Shown: positions 42,629 through 53,318, numbered from the stretch's first letter. The stretch is 64,000 bases of DNA from Desmonostoc muscorum FACHB-395 (GCF_014698035.1 NZ_JACJSF010000026.1:30113-94112); one strand, 5' to 3'. Notes: generated by a model from the sequence alone, not told the origin. Numbers and translations are program-made.

Positions 42629-43984
42629 TTAGACATTTACTGGCTGTTTATTCTCGGCTGAATAATTGTTGCGATCGGTAATTACAAACTCCGTGATTGA
42701 TTCTTTACCTGTAATTAATCTTGCTCCGCGATTACGGGTGAAATAATTCCATGCCCACTGAATCATTACTACTAATTTGTTGTCAAATTCAATTAAGAAG
42801 TAGATGTGAATCACTAGCCAAAACAGCCATGCAAAGAAACCTTTTAGCTTGATAAAGCCCAAATCGACTACAGCAGAATTATGCCCAATCATTGCTAAAC
42901 TACCATGATCTGTATAAGCAAAGGGTGGCAAACTTTTACCTGCAAGTCGCTGTTGCACTAATGTTGCTACATATTCACCTTCTTGCTTGGCTACAGGTGC
43001 AACACCAGGTAGGGGTTTACCATTTTGATGAGAGAAATTTGCTAAGTCGCCAACTACGAAAATATTGGGATGTCCCTTAATACTTAAGTCAGGTTCGACA
43101 ATAATCCGTCCAGCGCGATCGCACTCTGCACCAGTGTGTTCTGCTAGCACTTTCCCCATTGCAGAAGCTTTTACACCTGCTGCCCATAATACCGTTTTTG
43201 AGGCAATCTCTTTAACTTCTTCGCCTTGTTTGAGGGTAACAGTATCATTTTCAATATTTGTTACCAGTGTTTTTGTCTGGACAACCACCCCTAAGCGCGT
43301 CAAGGATGCTTCCGCTTCTTGTGATAACTCTGGTGCAAAGGGTGGCAAAATCCGATCCAAACCTTCTAATAGCAAAATATTGGCTTCTGAGGTGTCAATG
43401 TTGCGGAAATCTTCTTTGAGAGTTTGGTTTGCTAATTCTGCGATCGCACCCGCTAACTCTACACCAGTTGGGCCGCCACCCACAATTACAAAAGTTAACC
43501 AAGCACGGCGTTTTTCTGGATCGGTTTCTTTTTCTGCGGCTTCAAAGGCTGAAAAAATCCGGCTACGCATTTCTATGGCATCTTCTACAGTTTTCAAGCC
43601 TGGGGCGAATTCTTCCCAGTTATCTTTGCCAAAGTAGGAATGCTTTGCACCTGTGGCAACAATCAACGTATCGTAAGCTATTGCTTCGTCGCCCACAGTC
43701 ACTTGTTTTGCTTCTGGATCGATATTATTCACCTCTCCCAGCAGCACTTTCGTATTCTTGCTCTTGCTGAGGACAGAACGCAACGGTGAAGAAATATCAG
43801 CCGGAGATAGCGCACCTGTGGCGACTTGATATAAAAGGGGTTGAAATAGATGAAAGTTACGTTTATCGATGAGAGTAACGTTTACTGCTGCCTTGGCGAG
43901 TGTTTTTGCCGCATACAGTCCTCCAAAACCACCACCAACAATAACTACTTTATGAGGTGGATTATTGTCAAGAGAATTTACCAT
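42629..43984 (-). CDS. Type II NADH dehydrogenase (NDH-2)
   Basis: A 451-residue FAD enzyme. KVVIVGGGFGGLYAAKTLAK is the FAD-binding fold and FVIVGGGPTGVELAGAIAE the NAD-binding fold. IFVVGDLANFS is the second FAD motif. A hydrophobic tail (GFFAWLFWLVIHIYFLIEF) tethers it to the membrane. It oxidises NADH and reduces quinone without pumping. The catalytic folds are complete. Confidence 0.94.
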   Translation of the reverse strand: MVNSLDNNPPHKVVIVGGGFGGLYAAKTLAKAAVNVTLIDKRNFHLFQPLLYQVATGALSPADISSPLRSVLSKSKNTKVLLGEVNNIDPEAKQVTVGDEAIAYDTLIVATGAKHSYFGKDNWEEFAPGLKTVEDAIEMRSRIFSAFEAAEKETDPEKRRAWLTFVIVGGGPTGVELAGAIAELANQTLKEDFRNIDTSEANILLLEGLDRILPPFAPELSQEAEASLTRLGVVVQTKTLVTNIENDTVTLKQGEEVKEIASKTVLWAAGVKASAMGKVLAEHTGAECDRAGRIIVEPDLSIKGHPNIFVVGDLANFSHQNGKPLPGVAPVAKQEGEYVATLVQQRLAGKSLPPFAYTDHGSLAMIGHNSAVVDLGFIKLKGFFAWLFWLVIHIYFLIEFDNKLVVMIQWAWNYFTRNRGARLITGKESITEFVITDRNNYSAENKQPVNV

Positions 43985-44218
43985 AAGAAATATTATCCGG
44001 TATTCTGACTATTGTAACTATTCTTAACAAATTTGTATCAAAATTGTCATCATATATTTTGTATTCCTGTTTACATTTGAAGAATGATTAAAGCAATCAA
44101 AACTACAAGATAAATAGAACTTTTAAAGATAGAGGGTTAGACAATAAGATTTGGCAATATTTAACATACTCTTTGCTTATGTAAATTTATCAACGGTAGA
44201 TGTAGGATTTATGCAAAT

Positions 44219-45139
44219 TCATTCAGAACGAGTTGATTCTGGTGTTTGTGTCAAACGTAGTGAATGAGTTCGCCGCCAACGGTTAAAGCCATAGATAAGA
44301 GCAGCAAAAATTAACAAATAGGGACTGTAAACAATTAACCAAATACCCAGTTTGAGTAAGCCAACAGAAAATGCACTCAAAGAATGGGTAGAGTTATTCC
44401 AAGTTTCCTGAACTTGCAAACCAAAAGCAGGTTGGGGACTGGTGCTAGAAACTGCTGCTTCTAGGTTCAGCGTAATTGTGGAATAAGCAACTTGATTTTT
44501 GAGGTTTTTCAGTTGGGCATCAATTTGTTCTATTGTTTGTCTGACATTACTCAATTCTTGGGAGACACTAAGCACATCTCTAACAGAACCCGCCCGATCC
44601 ATAATTTTTTGCAAATTGGCTTCAGTTTTTTGCAAATTTGTTAATCTGGCTTGGAAATCCACCAGGCGATCGCCTACATCTTCGGCAGTAATATTACGAC
44701 TCTCTACAGTGCCCAATTTAGCTAGTTCTTCCAGGGTAGGTTCTAGCCGATTCTCTGGTATCCGCAATTGGATTGTTGCTGTGTAACGCGGGTTGTCACT
44801 TTTGGGTTGTTGTTGTTTCAACCCGATTAAATCCCCTTGCTGTTGATTGATAATTTGCGAAACAGCATCAACAGTTTTATCTACAGAGTTGACAGTCAAA
44901 GAGATTGCTGCTTTTTTGATCAGTTGGGGACGAGAACGGGTTATTGGTGCAACTTCTGCCTTTTGGGAAATACTGTTTTCACGAGTAGATAATTGATTTA
45001 CCGCGCCATTGGCTGCAACTTGAGGTGCAGACTGATTTGTTGACCGATCCGAAGAAGCGCAACTAGTGAAAATCAACCCTCCTAATAATGCACTCACAAA
45101 TAAAGCAGATGTGCGCGGCAATTTAGTCGAAGCGTACAT
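44219..45139 (-). CDS. DUF4349-type lipoprotein
   Basis: A 306-residue protein. LLGGLIFTSCASS is a lipobox, so it should be a lipoprotein with Cys as the first mature residue. The middle (AISLTVNSVDKTVDAVSQII, then RIPENRLEPTLEEL and VSQELSNVRQTIEQIDAQL) is the DUF4349 domain with a coiled coil. A transmembrane helix near 265-290 follows. Function unknown; the family is widespread in envelope proteins. Confidence 0.85.
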   Translation of the reverse strand: MYASTKLPRTSALFVSALLGGLIFTSCASSDRSTNQSAPQVAANGAVNQLSTRENSISQKAEVAPITRSRPQLIKKAAISLTVNSVDKTVDAVSQIINQQQGDLIGLKQQQPKSDNPRYTATIQLRIPENRLEPTLEELAKLGTVESRNITAEDVGDRLVDFQARLTNLQKTEANLQKIMDRAGSVRDVLSVSQELSNVRQTIEQIDAQLKNLKNQVAYSTITLNLEAAVSSTSPQPAFGLQVQETWNNSTHSLSAFSVGLLKLGIWLIVYSPYLLIFAALIYGFNRWRRTHSLRLTQTPESTRSE

Positions 45140-45346
45140 AATCTATCCTTAGATGGATGAAGTTAAACCTAGTATTGCTGAAAGAATACTCAAATCCTGT
45201 ATTGTTGCGATTTATGTAACAGGTTTGTGATTAGTCATTAGTCATTAGTCCCCTGCTCCCCTTAGTCCAAAGAGATAAAATTGAATTATTTATAGTCATC
45301 TGTGTTACTCAATTTGAGGTACAATCGTAAGCCTGCCAATAAATGA

Positions 45347-46369
<1,023 letters not shown>

Positions 46370-46459
46370 GCAAAACAAGGATATGAATGTGGAGACGTTG
46401 CAATGAAACGTCTCTACAATGATTTTGAAATTACGCAAAATTATTTTTCATACTGCTAT

Positions 46460-46506
46460 AGATGTTATTTAAAATGCGTAGAATAGGTGCATTTTAAATA
46501 ACATCT
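46460..46506. terminator. Bidirectional terminator between ilvC and the SET gene
   Basis: AGATGTTATTTAAAATGC (46460-46477) pairs perfectly with 46489-46506, loop eleven bases, and T-rich runs flank both sides. A second small hairpin (GAGACGTT/AACGTCTC at 46392-46415) lies just after ilvC and belongs to a dispersed repeat. Confidence 0.8.
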
Positions 46507-46512
46507 TTTGCT

Positions 46513-46986
46513 TTAGATTTTGAGATAATCTGCAATGTACTCTCCATAGCGATCGCGCAACATTTGTTCGCGTAATTTGAATCCTAATGTTTTTCCTCGA
46601 CAGGATAGAGATTTGCACAAGCACCGCGAGACAGCTATTGATTCATATTCAGTGGTTTCGTAGTCCCAGGTAATTTCGTCACCTGCTTCGATATCGCCCA
46701 AAGCAACGAAGTCATATCCCCCAAACTGATTGTTGCTTACACCAGTATTTGGATCGCAAGAATGATTAATTACGACAGCAGGCTCATCTAGGTTGACATA
46801 CAAATTAAAATCCATCTGAAAGGAATAAATTGTTCGTTGGGGAACTTCTTCAATTGGGATACCCACCACAACAGTTTCCCCTTTGGCAAATTTTTTCGTA
46901 GCAAATACTCCTCTTCCTTTTGCTGTTTCCTGAATCGTGACATGAAAATTGAGCTTTACAGCTGAAATTGACTCTATTGTATTCAT
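46513..46986 (-). CDS. SET-domain protein (post-SET type)
   Basis: A 157-residue protein; the ATG at 46986 (MNTIESISAVKLNF) is chosen. The SET core is complete: KGRGVFATKKF, VINHSCDPNTG, AGDEITWDYETTEY, and a post-SET Cys cluster CLCKSLSCRG. SET proteins are lysine methyltransferases of mostly eukaryotic origin; bacterial ones exist in several lineages. Its target in a cyanobacterium is unknown. Transfer from a eukaryote or another bacterium is possible. Confidence 0.9.
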   Translation of the reverse strand: MNTIESISAVKLNFHVTIQETAKGRGVFATKKFAKGETVVVGIPIEEVPQRTIYSFQMDFNLYVNLDEPAVVINHSCDPNTGVSNNQFGGYDFVALGDIEAGDEITWDYETTEYESIAVSRCLCKSLSCRGKTLGFKLREQMLRDRYGEYIADYLKI

Positions 46987-47071
46987 AGATAAAAACCCAC
47001 TATGTTTAAATTTCTTGCTTCCAAATTTCAAACTTGGCTTAGTTTGATTTCACTTTCGAGGTGAAAGCTCG

Positions 47072-47956
47072 TTAACTGCTCTGTACCTCAACTTTCGCTT
47101 CCGGCTCAAGCTTTTGAGAGCTTTGACTTAGAAGCAGAGCAACTAAGACAAGAATCGCGCCAATTAGACCGCGTATTCCCAGATGTTCTCCAAGTAGCCA
47201 AAACGAGAAAATTGTGGCGAACAATGGCTCAAGTGTATAAAGTAAAGCTGTTTCGTCGGCTGAAACCCATTGCTGTGCCAATGTTTGCAGCCAGATAACA
47301 GCAGCCGTCGCCAACAGCCCTAAGTAGACAATTACTCCCCAATGCTGGTGAATTACCTCAAATTGGTTAAGAATTTGGGTATTATTCCAGAGCAGACCTA
47401 GCACCGCAATGAACAAAAGTTGAACACTGGTAAGCGTTAAGGTGGGGTGACGAGACGCAACCCGGTCTAGGAAAATTATGTAGCCTGCATAGACAAAAGC
47501 ATCAACGAACATCAACAGATCGCCAATTCCTAGTTCTCCCCCTTCCCAAAACATCACGCCAATACCGATCACAGCGACTCCAGCAGCTAGGAAAGTTCTC
47601 AACGGTACGCGCTGACCACTCAGCCATGCTAGTAGCGGGACGATGAGTGCGTTCAAACTGCCAATGAATGCAGCTCGATTCGCTGGTATAGTCTTGAGTG
47701 CAATTGTTTCTATAGCTAAGAAAAAGAACAGGAAAAGACCTAGTACTGTACCATCACGAAGTAAAAGTGCGTTAATATTGCGTAAATTTACAGCAAAAAC
47801 TGCTGCTGCTATGACAAAGCGTGTAGCAATCAATGCACTTGGTGGAAGATTACTAACGATGTCTTTAGTCAATGGAAAAGTTGTAGCGCTAATTACATTA
47901 ACAAGGATAAGCAGCATTATTCCTTTTAAACGCAACGTATTTTCAATTTGCATCAA
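47072..47956 (-). CDS. DMT-family (EamA) transporter
   Basis: A 294-residue membrane protein with ten hydrophobic segments in two EamA halves, seen in NVISATTFPLTKDIV, TIPANRAAFIGSL and YTLEPLFATIFSFWLLGE. The last matches the conserved second-half motif. Substrate unknown. It lies 85 bases after the SET-domain gene in the upstream direction on the same strand. Confidence 0.9.
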   Translation of the reverse strand: MMQIENTLRLKGIMLLILVNVISATTFPLTKDIVSNLPPSALIATRFVIAAAVFAVNLRNINALLLRDGTVLGLFLFFFLAIETIALKTIPANRAAFIGSLNALIVPLLAWLSGQRVPLRTFLAAGVAVIGIGVMFWEGGELGIGDLLMFVDAFVYAGYIIFLDRVASRHPTLTLTSVQLLFIAVLGLLWNNTQILNQFEVIHQHWGVIVYLGLLATAAVIWLQTLAQQWVSADETALLYTLEPLFATIFSFWLLGEHLGIRGLIGAILVLVALLLSQSSQKLEPEAKVEVQSS

Positions 47957-48697
47957 ATTAATTGATTGAATAATGTTTCTTTACATCCATAGAGAATGCG
48001 ATCGCATAGAGAATGTTGGTTTTGCTGCATCCAGTCAGCGCCTTCTGAATTGAGGATTTTTAGTTGGGAAAGTTCTACGAAGTAAGTTGGCACAATAAAA
48101 TCAAACTATGTAAATAAAAATGAACTAGGCTAAAACCCTTATACCTATTGACTATTGCCTATTTTCTATTGCCTTATCCCAACGACAATTATTTACGCCC
48201 ACTTACTTAATCTGATTTTGGTAATTTCATGTCTTTTTTAACATTGCAATTAAAAGGTAAAAGAAGTTCGCATTAATCCAATCCGAATTGTATCATTTGC
48301 TGCGTTATGTTTAAAATTTCTAATCACTAAAAATCTCCTAGTCACAAAAATTCTGTTACTAAGTAGATAGCGATAAAATAATTACAAATGTTAGTAGACT
48401 GAAAATTTTTGCGATCGCCTAATGGATACCTGCAAATCAGATTACTACATTGCGCTTATCATCCACTGCGGTAAGCTGCTACACATCATCTATGGATGCG
48501 ATGATTTTGGTATCACTTCCATTTCTCTTTCCTAAAAGGAGAGAGGGTTTGAGGCTTAGTCACCAACGCTAGCCGGAAGGGGCTGTTCTTATCCTATACA
48601 ATTGAGAAACCCTATTTATAATCTGGTGAAATCCAAAAATAAATAATTTATACTTGCAAAAAGGCTTTAATTCCCTAACTACTAAAAGGATGCAGGT
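47957..48697. other. Gap between DMT and desaturase genes
   Basis: No gene is supported in these 741 bases. They contain an AAGTAAGTTGGC (about 48078) and GCCCACTTACTTA (about 48191) pair, an inverted arrangement like the ends of the small repeat at 52109-52200, and two GCGATCGC-type sites. The last 50 bases include the leader of the hydroxylase gene. Confidence 0.45.
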
Positions 48698-49537
48698 ATG
48701 AGAAAGTTTTTTAATTTCTGCTTCGAGGTTGAATTTTATCTAAAAATTGCTATTACTTGCACTATTGTTCAGCAAATATTTTATTGGTTGTTGCACAATA
48801 TAGAACTCAATTTTATAACTCAAGTGCTGTTATACTGGCTTGTTGGTTCTATTTCATTTTATAGCATTGGTCTTTTCATCGAAAAGGTAATTAAAAATAA
48901 TGATAATTTAAGAGAGAAACTAACTGCCAGAGTTAAGAAAGTCAAAACACAACCATTTCCTTCATTTACTGCCAAAGGCATCATTACTGGAGAAATCAAA
49001 AGTTTCATAGCAGCTTTAATTATCCTCTACTTAGCACCAGAGGTAAATAGAGGAAATAGTTTGCTCTCAAACCTTGGATGGTTTTTGATGAGAATAATTG
49101 TTGCTGATTTCTGTTTTTACGTTTCCCATTCGCTACTTCACAGAAAATTTTTACAAAAAATACATTTAAAACATCATGAGTTTGCCGACTCATCAAGTTT
49201 TGTTGCTGGACATAAGAGTTTGACTGAATATATTATTGTTACTATTACAGACCTTTTGCCTATCTTTATATTTGGGTATGACATCACCCAACTATGTGCT
49301 TGGACTATTATAGGTAATGCTTACAACCTTGAAGGTCATAGTTCCTTATCAATATTTTTTGTTCCATCAGATTTTCACGATCTTCACCACAGTTGTTTCA
49401 AGAGAAACTATGGAATTCAAGGATTTTGGGACAGGTTATTCAACACACTAAACCCTCCGACAAAGAAGCCAGGAATTATGTTCCCTGTAGCTTATTTGGA
49501 GCATATCACCATGAAGTTGTCTAAGACTTTAGATTGA
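48698..49537 (+). CDS. Sterol desaturase/fatty acid hydroxylase family protein
   Basis: A 279-residue membrane enzyme. Histidine boxes HSLLH (144-148), HLKHH (156-160) and HDLHH (227-231) with a fourth site GHKS near 171 give the di-iron ligands. Four hydrophobic segments precede or separate them. The family hydroxylates or desaturates lipids such as carotenoids, sterols or fatty acids. Substrate not predictable; no adjacent lipid gene is seen. Confidence 0.9.
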   Translation: MRKFFNFCFEVEFYLKIAITCTIVQQIFYWLLHNIELNFITQVLLYWLVGSISFYSIGLFIEKVIKNNDNLREKLTARVKKVKTQPFPSFTAKGIITGEIKSFIAALIILYLAPEVNRGNSLLSNLGWFLMRIIVADFCFYVSHSLLHRKFLQKIHLKHHEFADSSSFVAGHKSLTEYIIVTITDLLPIFIFGYDITQLCAWTIIGNAYNLEGHSSLSIFFVPSDFHDLHHSCFKRNYGIQGFWDRLFNTLNPPTKKPGIMFPVAYLEHITMKLSKTLD

Positions 49538-49875
49538 TTAAGAACTTTAAATATAGAGAACCCATCTTTTGATTTTTGGCTACAGTGTACACACAAATAT
49601 TTTAAAGTTCTTCCACAAGCTTTTGATTCTCCCAACTCCCCTTTTTAAGGGGGAAAAGTCTCTTAAAGCCCTCCAATTTATCGGAGGATTTAGGAGAATC
49701 TGAAACATTTCTTGTTGAAAAATGTGTGTACACCGTAGCTGATTTTTGGAGAGATAAAGCGTAGTTTGACGGGGTTGGTTGCAATGAATCTAGGAATCCT
49801 AAATAATTGTCTAAACTCGATATTCATGAGGCAAAATTTTCAAGAAATTCTGACTCATTAATTTTATGTCAAAAA
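49538..49875. other. Gap with a full MITE-like element
   Basis: This stretch carries only the MITE-like element at 49581-49737 and short AT-rich flanks. No gene is supported; a minus-strand frame within the element is a by-product of its palindromic sequence. Confidence 0.6.
49581..49737. mobile_element. MITE-like palindromic element, copy 1
   Basis: TACAGTGTACACACAAA at the left end faces ATGTGTGTACACCGTA at the right, giving terminal inverted repeats. Inside are CCCCTTTTTAAGGGG and related arms, so the element folds on itself. The same ends and core order recur at about 53784-53930 and, partly, near 33770. No transposase is encoded, as expected of a MITE. Confidence 0.7.
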
Positions 49876-50370
49876 TTACCACCCCATTGTTCCTGGACTA
49901 CCTTTAAATGGCCCGACAATATCAGAGGTAATCCATCCTCCATAAAAATCACCAGGTTGAGACATAACTAGCTCATCATTTACATAGCAAGCATCCATTA
50001 AACTAGGGTAAAAAGCATAGTATTCTTGAATTGTGACAAAATCAGGTGTGGGGTCAAAATATCGCCAAGCAGCGTTATTTATATACTTATCACCGATGCT
50101 AATATCATAATATTGACACTTACCTTTCCATTCACACCAAGTTTTTTTAGGTGTTTCTATCAGATATTCTAATTTAATGTCTTCTGAAGGAATGTAATAA
50201 GAAGGAGGATGGCTAGTTTCTATGACTCTTTTAGCTTTACTTGTTTCTGCTAAAACAATATTATTAACAATTATCCGAATTGATTTATTTGTATCTTCTA
50301 AACGAGCAGGACGCGGATAATCCCAAACTGACTCTTGACCGGGTTGTGGAGGAATAGGATTTGGTCTCAT
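49876..50370 (-). CDS. DUF427-domain protein
   Basis: A 164-residue protein. PPSYYIPSEDIKLEYL, then KKTWCEWKGKCQYYD, and YFDPTPDFVTIQEYYAFYPS match the DUF427 domain, with its Tyr-Tyr-Ile-Pro and Cys-x-Trp-Lys-Gly motifs. The family is of unknown function; some members are linked to stress response. It stands alone, with a repeat element upstream. Confidence 0.88.
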   Translation of the reverse strand: MRPNPIPPQPGQESVWDYPRPARLEDTNKSIRIIVNNIVLAETSKAKRVIETSHPPSYYIPSEDIKLEYLIETPKKTWCEWKGKCQYYDISIGDKYINNAAWRYFDPTPDFVTIQEYYAFYPSLMDACYVNDELVMSQPGDFYGGWITSDIVGPFKGSPGTMGW

Positions 50371-50611
50371 AGTTAATAATTTCCTGTTTTTACGTTGCCA
50401 TTAAAATACAAAGGTAGTTCGCATGAATCCAATTCCATTCTAGGGTAATTTTTCGTACTATTCCTCTAGATTTTAGGCTAGTAATATGTTTGATGTCTCA
50501 GCAACATATTGAGCCTGATCGCTACAGGGAGAAATGGAAGATGTAAAAATTGCTATTCTGTAACTATTACTATCCTGCAAAAAATTATTTTTCTAAAACC
50601 TCATGTCAACG

Positions 50612-51961
50612 TTAATGCTTGATATCTTGAACAATCCTAAAACCGGCGTGTTGATAAAAATTAGGACGGAACCAGTTGCGATAATATTTTAAAGCTTCTG
50701 TACCGTTAGTTATCCAGCATCCTCCTAACATCATCTGATGTTTATTATCAAAAAATATGGCAGAATTATCTTCGTAAAGGAAATGAGGCTCATATCCTGA
50801 TAAAGGATTTAAATTATCACTCAAGTGTTCCCAAAGATTTCCGCGTAAATCGTACAATCCAGAATAACTTTTGGCGGTTTCTAACATTCCTACTGGACTA
50901 GGTGAGCCAAATTTTAAATTGACATTGTAATTGTCTATATCTTCTACCAAAGTGCTACTATAAGTTGCTAAATGATATTCAGCTTCACTCATTAAACGGG
51001 TATTTTTACCTTGCCAACGACAGTAAGCTATTGCTTCATAGTGATTGACTTCTACAGGCCAATCTAAGGGTAAGTCGATTTCATCAAACATGGCTCGATA
51101 CTTGTAACTGCCATTTTGAGGTATCCAAAATTTGGGATATTTGATGTTGTTTTCAGTTTTCCAATGCCAAGATTCTTCATCCCAATATGCTTGATTTTCG
51201 TAGCCACCAGCCTTGACAAAATAACTAAAATCGGCATTGGTAATCAGATATTTACTGGCTAAAAAAGGTTCTACTTCAACAGTGCGATCGCCATAATCAA
51301 TATCCCATCCATAGGTCGGATCGTTAAAGGCTTTGCCAAGTTTGACTACCCCACCTATAACTTGTATCATTTCGTTTTGAGCAGTGTAGCCATTAAAAGG
51401 GGCATATTGCCAGTTTTGGGGGCGTTTCACTCTCTCAACTGGTAGTTGGCGAATTAACATCGAAGAGGTTTCAATATGAATACGCTGATGTTCAATCCCC
51501 ATTATTAAAGCCCAGAGGGGATGAGTAGGGTGAATTGGTAGCGTAATCGGAGTAGTTTTAATTACTTCGGAAATTACTGTATATGCTTGTTTTCGATACT
51601 CCCAAGTTTGTGCAACTTGTGGCCATTCCAAATGAGCGATCGCTTGATTTAATTCCTCTGGTACTTCTGGATCAACTCCAATTTCAAACAGAATTTCATA
51701 ATTTGGATTAATCCTTTTTTCTAATAATCCAACGCTAATTAATTTATTGATGTAGAAAACAGCCGAATGTCCCAGATAAAAAATTAGAGGGTTTCTCAAA
51801 GAATCGGGATTGAGATAAAATGTATCTTCTCCTATTAAAGTTTTCATCAGCATATCTTCTAGCTGCCAAGCATTCTCAAAATAATTGAGGATAACTTGGC
51901 GATCGCAACTATCTAGTTTAGGCGGATGAGTAGATTGAAGACTGTTCATGATATAACTCAA
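50612..51961 (-). CDS. OvoA/EgtB-type sulfoxide synthase core
   Basis: A 449-residue non-haem iron enzyme. The DinB-like N-terminal half supplies probable iron ligands His65 (LGHSAVFYIN), His158 and His162 (GIEHQRIHIETSS). The second half is an FGE-sulfatase-type fold (SGLYDLRGNLWEHLSDN). The ending YYRNWFRPNFYQHAGFRIV is typical of OvoA rather than classical EgtB. OvoA joins cysteine sulfur to histidine. Here the methyltransferase domain usually fused to OvoA is absent, and EgtD is encoded 327 bases upstream in the same direction. The pair points to ergothioneine- or ovothiol-like synthesis. An internal ATG gives MNSLQS as an alternative start. Confidence 0.88.
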   Translation of the reverse strand: MSYIMNSLQSTHPPKLDSCDRQVILNYFENAWQLEDMLMKTLIGEDTFYLNPDSLRNPLIFYLGHSAVFYINKLISVGLLEKRINPNYEILFEIGVDPEVPEELNQAIAHLEWPQVAQTWEYRKQAYTVISEVIKTTPITLPIHPTHPLWALIMGIEHQRIHIETSSMLIRQLPVERVKRPQNWQYAPFNGYTAQNEMIQVIGGVVKLGKAFNDPTYGWDIDYGDRTVEVEPFLASKYLITNADFSYFVKAGGYENQAYWDEESWHWKTENNIKYPKFWIPQNGSYKYRAMFDEIDLPLDWPVEVNHYEAIAYCRWQGKNTRLMSEAEYHLATYSSTLVEDIDNYNVNLKFGSPSPVGMLETAKSYSGLYDLRGNLWEHLSDNLNPLSGYEPHFLYEDNSAIFFDNKHQMMLGGCWITNGTEALKYYRNWFRPNFYQHAGFRIVQDIKH

Positions 51962-52288
51962 TTGCTATTATATAGATGATTAACTCTGGTTGATTTACTT
52001 GACATTAATCAAAAAGCTGTTAATGTTAATTGTTGATTGCATTTCGATTCTTTGTATGTTTTCTAGATATGTTGAATTTTGCTAAATGAAACATATCCAT
52101 GAACAAACAAATGCCACTTACTTAAGCATTTATAAAATGGCTAAAAATACTGAGATATTGTAGGATGATCAATGCCTATCCGCCTTAAGTAAGTGCCATT
52201 CATGAACAAACCATAAGCTATGGAAGTTAAGGTTTAAAGCCTAATTCACGGATATGTCTATTTAAATTCAAATTTGGGGAAGCAAAAT
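51962..52288. other. Gap between egtD and the sulfoxide synthase gene
   Basis: No gene is supported in these 327 bases. The stretch is AT-rich and holds the small repeat element at 52109-52200 with its flanking direct repeats. Confidence 0.55.
52109..52200. mobile_element. Small MITE-like insertion with target-site-like repeats
   Basis: ATGCCACTTACTTAAG (52111-52126) and CTTAAGTAAGTGCCAT (52184-52199) form inverted ends with one mismatch. The direct repeat CATGAACAAAC flanks it on both sides (52098-52108 and 52201-52211), as a target-site duplication would. It encodes nothing. Confidence 0.65.
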
Positions 52289-53263
52289 TTAAGCTTGGCA
52301 AAGAATTAACCCGAACCACTGATTGGGATCTGTCCAAGTTTTCAGAGTCTTGAGTCCATGTGTCTCCAGTTGTTTTTGCATAGTTACTAAATCAAACTTG
52401 CGAGAAATTTCGGTGAGAATGCTCTCTCCATCTGCAAAGCCAACTTGTAAATCTAGCGCTTCTAAAGATACCTCATGACTCTTTTGGCAATGCAGATACA
52501 TTTCTATTTGAGCATCATTTTGATTATAAATAGCTTGGTGAGTGAATAAGCTGATGTCAAAATTACCTTGAAAACGCCAATTTAAATGAGAAAGGATATT
52601 TAAATTAAAAGCAGCCGTTACTCCCTGACTATCATTATAAGCTGGCTCCAAAATTTCCTTGGGTTTTTGTAAATCAATCCCCAAAAGAAAGTAGTCACCT
52701 GCTTGCAAAGTCCTAGTAATTTGGCTTAAAAACTTATCACATTCTCGTGGATTGAAATTTCCAAGAGAACTGCCTAAGAAAAAAATCATCCGTGATGCTA
52801 CAAATGTTGATTCTAGCTTTGTCAAGGCTTGTTCGTAGGTTCCTATTAATCCCTCAACAAAGAAATTTGGATATTTCTGTTGTAATTTTATTACGCTAGA
52901 TTTAAGGATGCCATGACTAACATCAATGGGTATATATCTACAGTGGCTTGCAATTTTTTGGTAAGCATCTAGCAAAAAAAGAGTTTTTGTAGAACTGCCA
53001 CTGCCTAACTCTACAAGTTCACAATTACCTGTTATCTGAGCTATTTCATCGGCATATTGGCGTAAAATCCATGCTTCTGTTCGTGTTGGGTAATATTCTG
53101 ATAATTCACATATTTGTTCAAATAGTTCTGAACCGTAATCATCATAAAAATATTTAGGGGGTAAAGTTTTGGGACTTTGAATTAATCCTTGGATGACATC
53201 TTCACCTTCATTGTTGAGAACTCGATCGTTCTCATTAAGAGATTTTAGATATGTAGCTAACAT
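52289..53263 (-). CDS. egtD: L-histidine N-alpha-methyltransferase, EgtD-like
   Basis: A 324-residue SAM methyltransferase. LPPKYFYDDYGSELFEQICE, then YYPTRTEAWIL, match the EgtD start. CELVELGSGSSTKT (81-94) is the SAM motif and YIPIDVS supplies the acidic SAM-binding residue. YFLLGIDLQKPKEIL and AYNDSQGVTAAFNLNIL match the histidine pocket of EgtD. It makes hercynine, the substrate for the next enzyme. Confidence 0.95.
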   Translation of the reverse strand: MLATYLKSLNENDRVLNNEGEDVIQGLIQSPKTLPPKYFYDDYGSELFEQICELSEYYPTRTEAWILRQYADEIAQITGNCELVELGSGSSTKTLFLLDAYQKIASHCRYIPIDVSHGILKSSVIKLQQKYPNFFVEGLIGTYEQALTKLESTFVASRMIFFLGSSLGNFNPRECDKFLSQITRTLQAGDYFLLGIDLQKPKEILEPAYNDSQGVTAAFNLNILSHLNWRFQGNFDISLFTHQAIYNQNDAQIEMYLHCQKSHEVSLEALDLQVGFADGESILTEISRKFDLVTMQKQLETHGLKTLKTWTDPNQWFGLILCQA

Positions 53264-53289
53264 TGTGTCAATATATTTAGTTCTGAATG

Positions 53290-53318
53290 AAGTACTTAAT
53301 ATGACATATTTAGTACTT
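53290..53318. promoter_or_regulatory. Palindrome before egtD
   Basis: AAGTACTTAATA (53290-53301) faces TATTTAGTACTT (53307-53318), with one mismatch and a five-base spacer. It lies 27-55 bases before the egtD start codon, in the place of a promoter or repressor site. No cyanobacterial regulator with this site is known to me. Confidence 0.4.
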
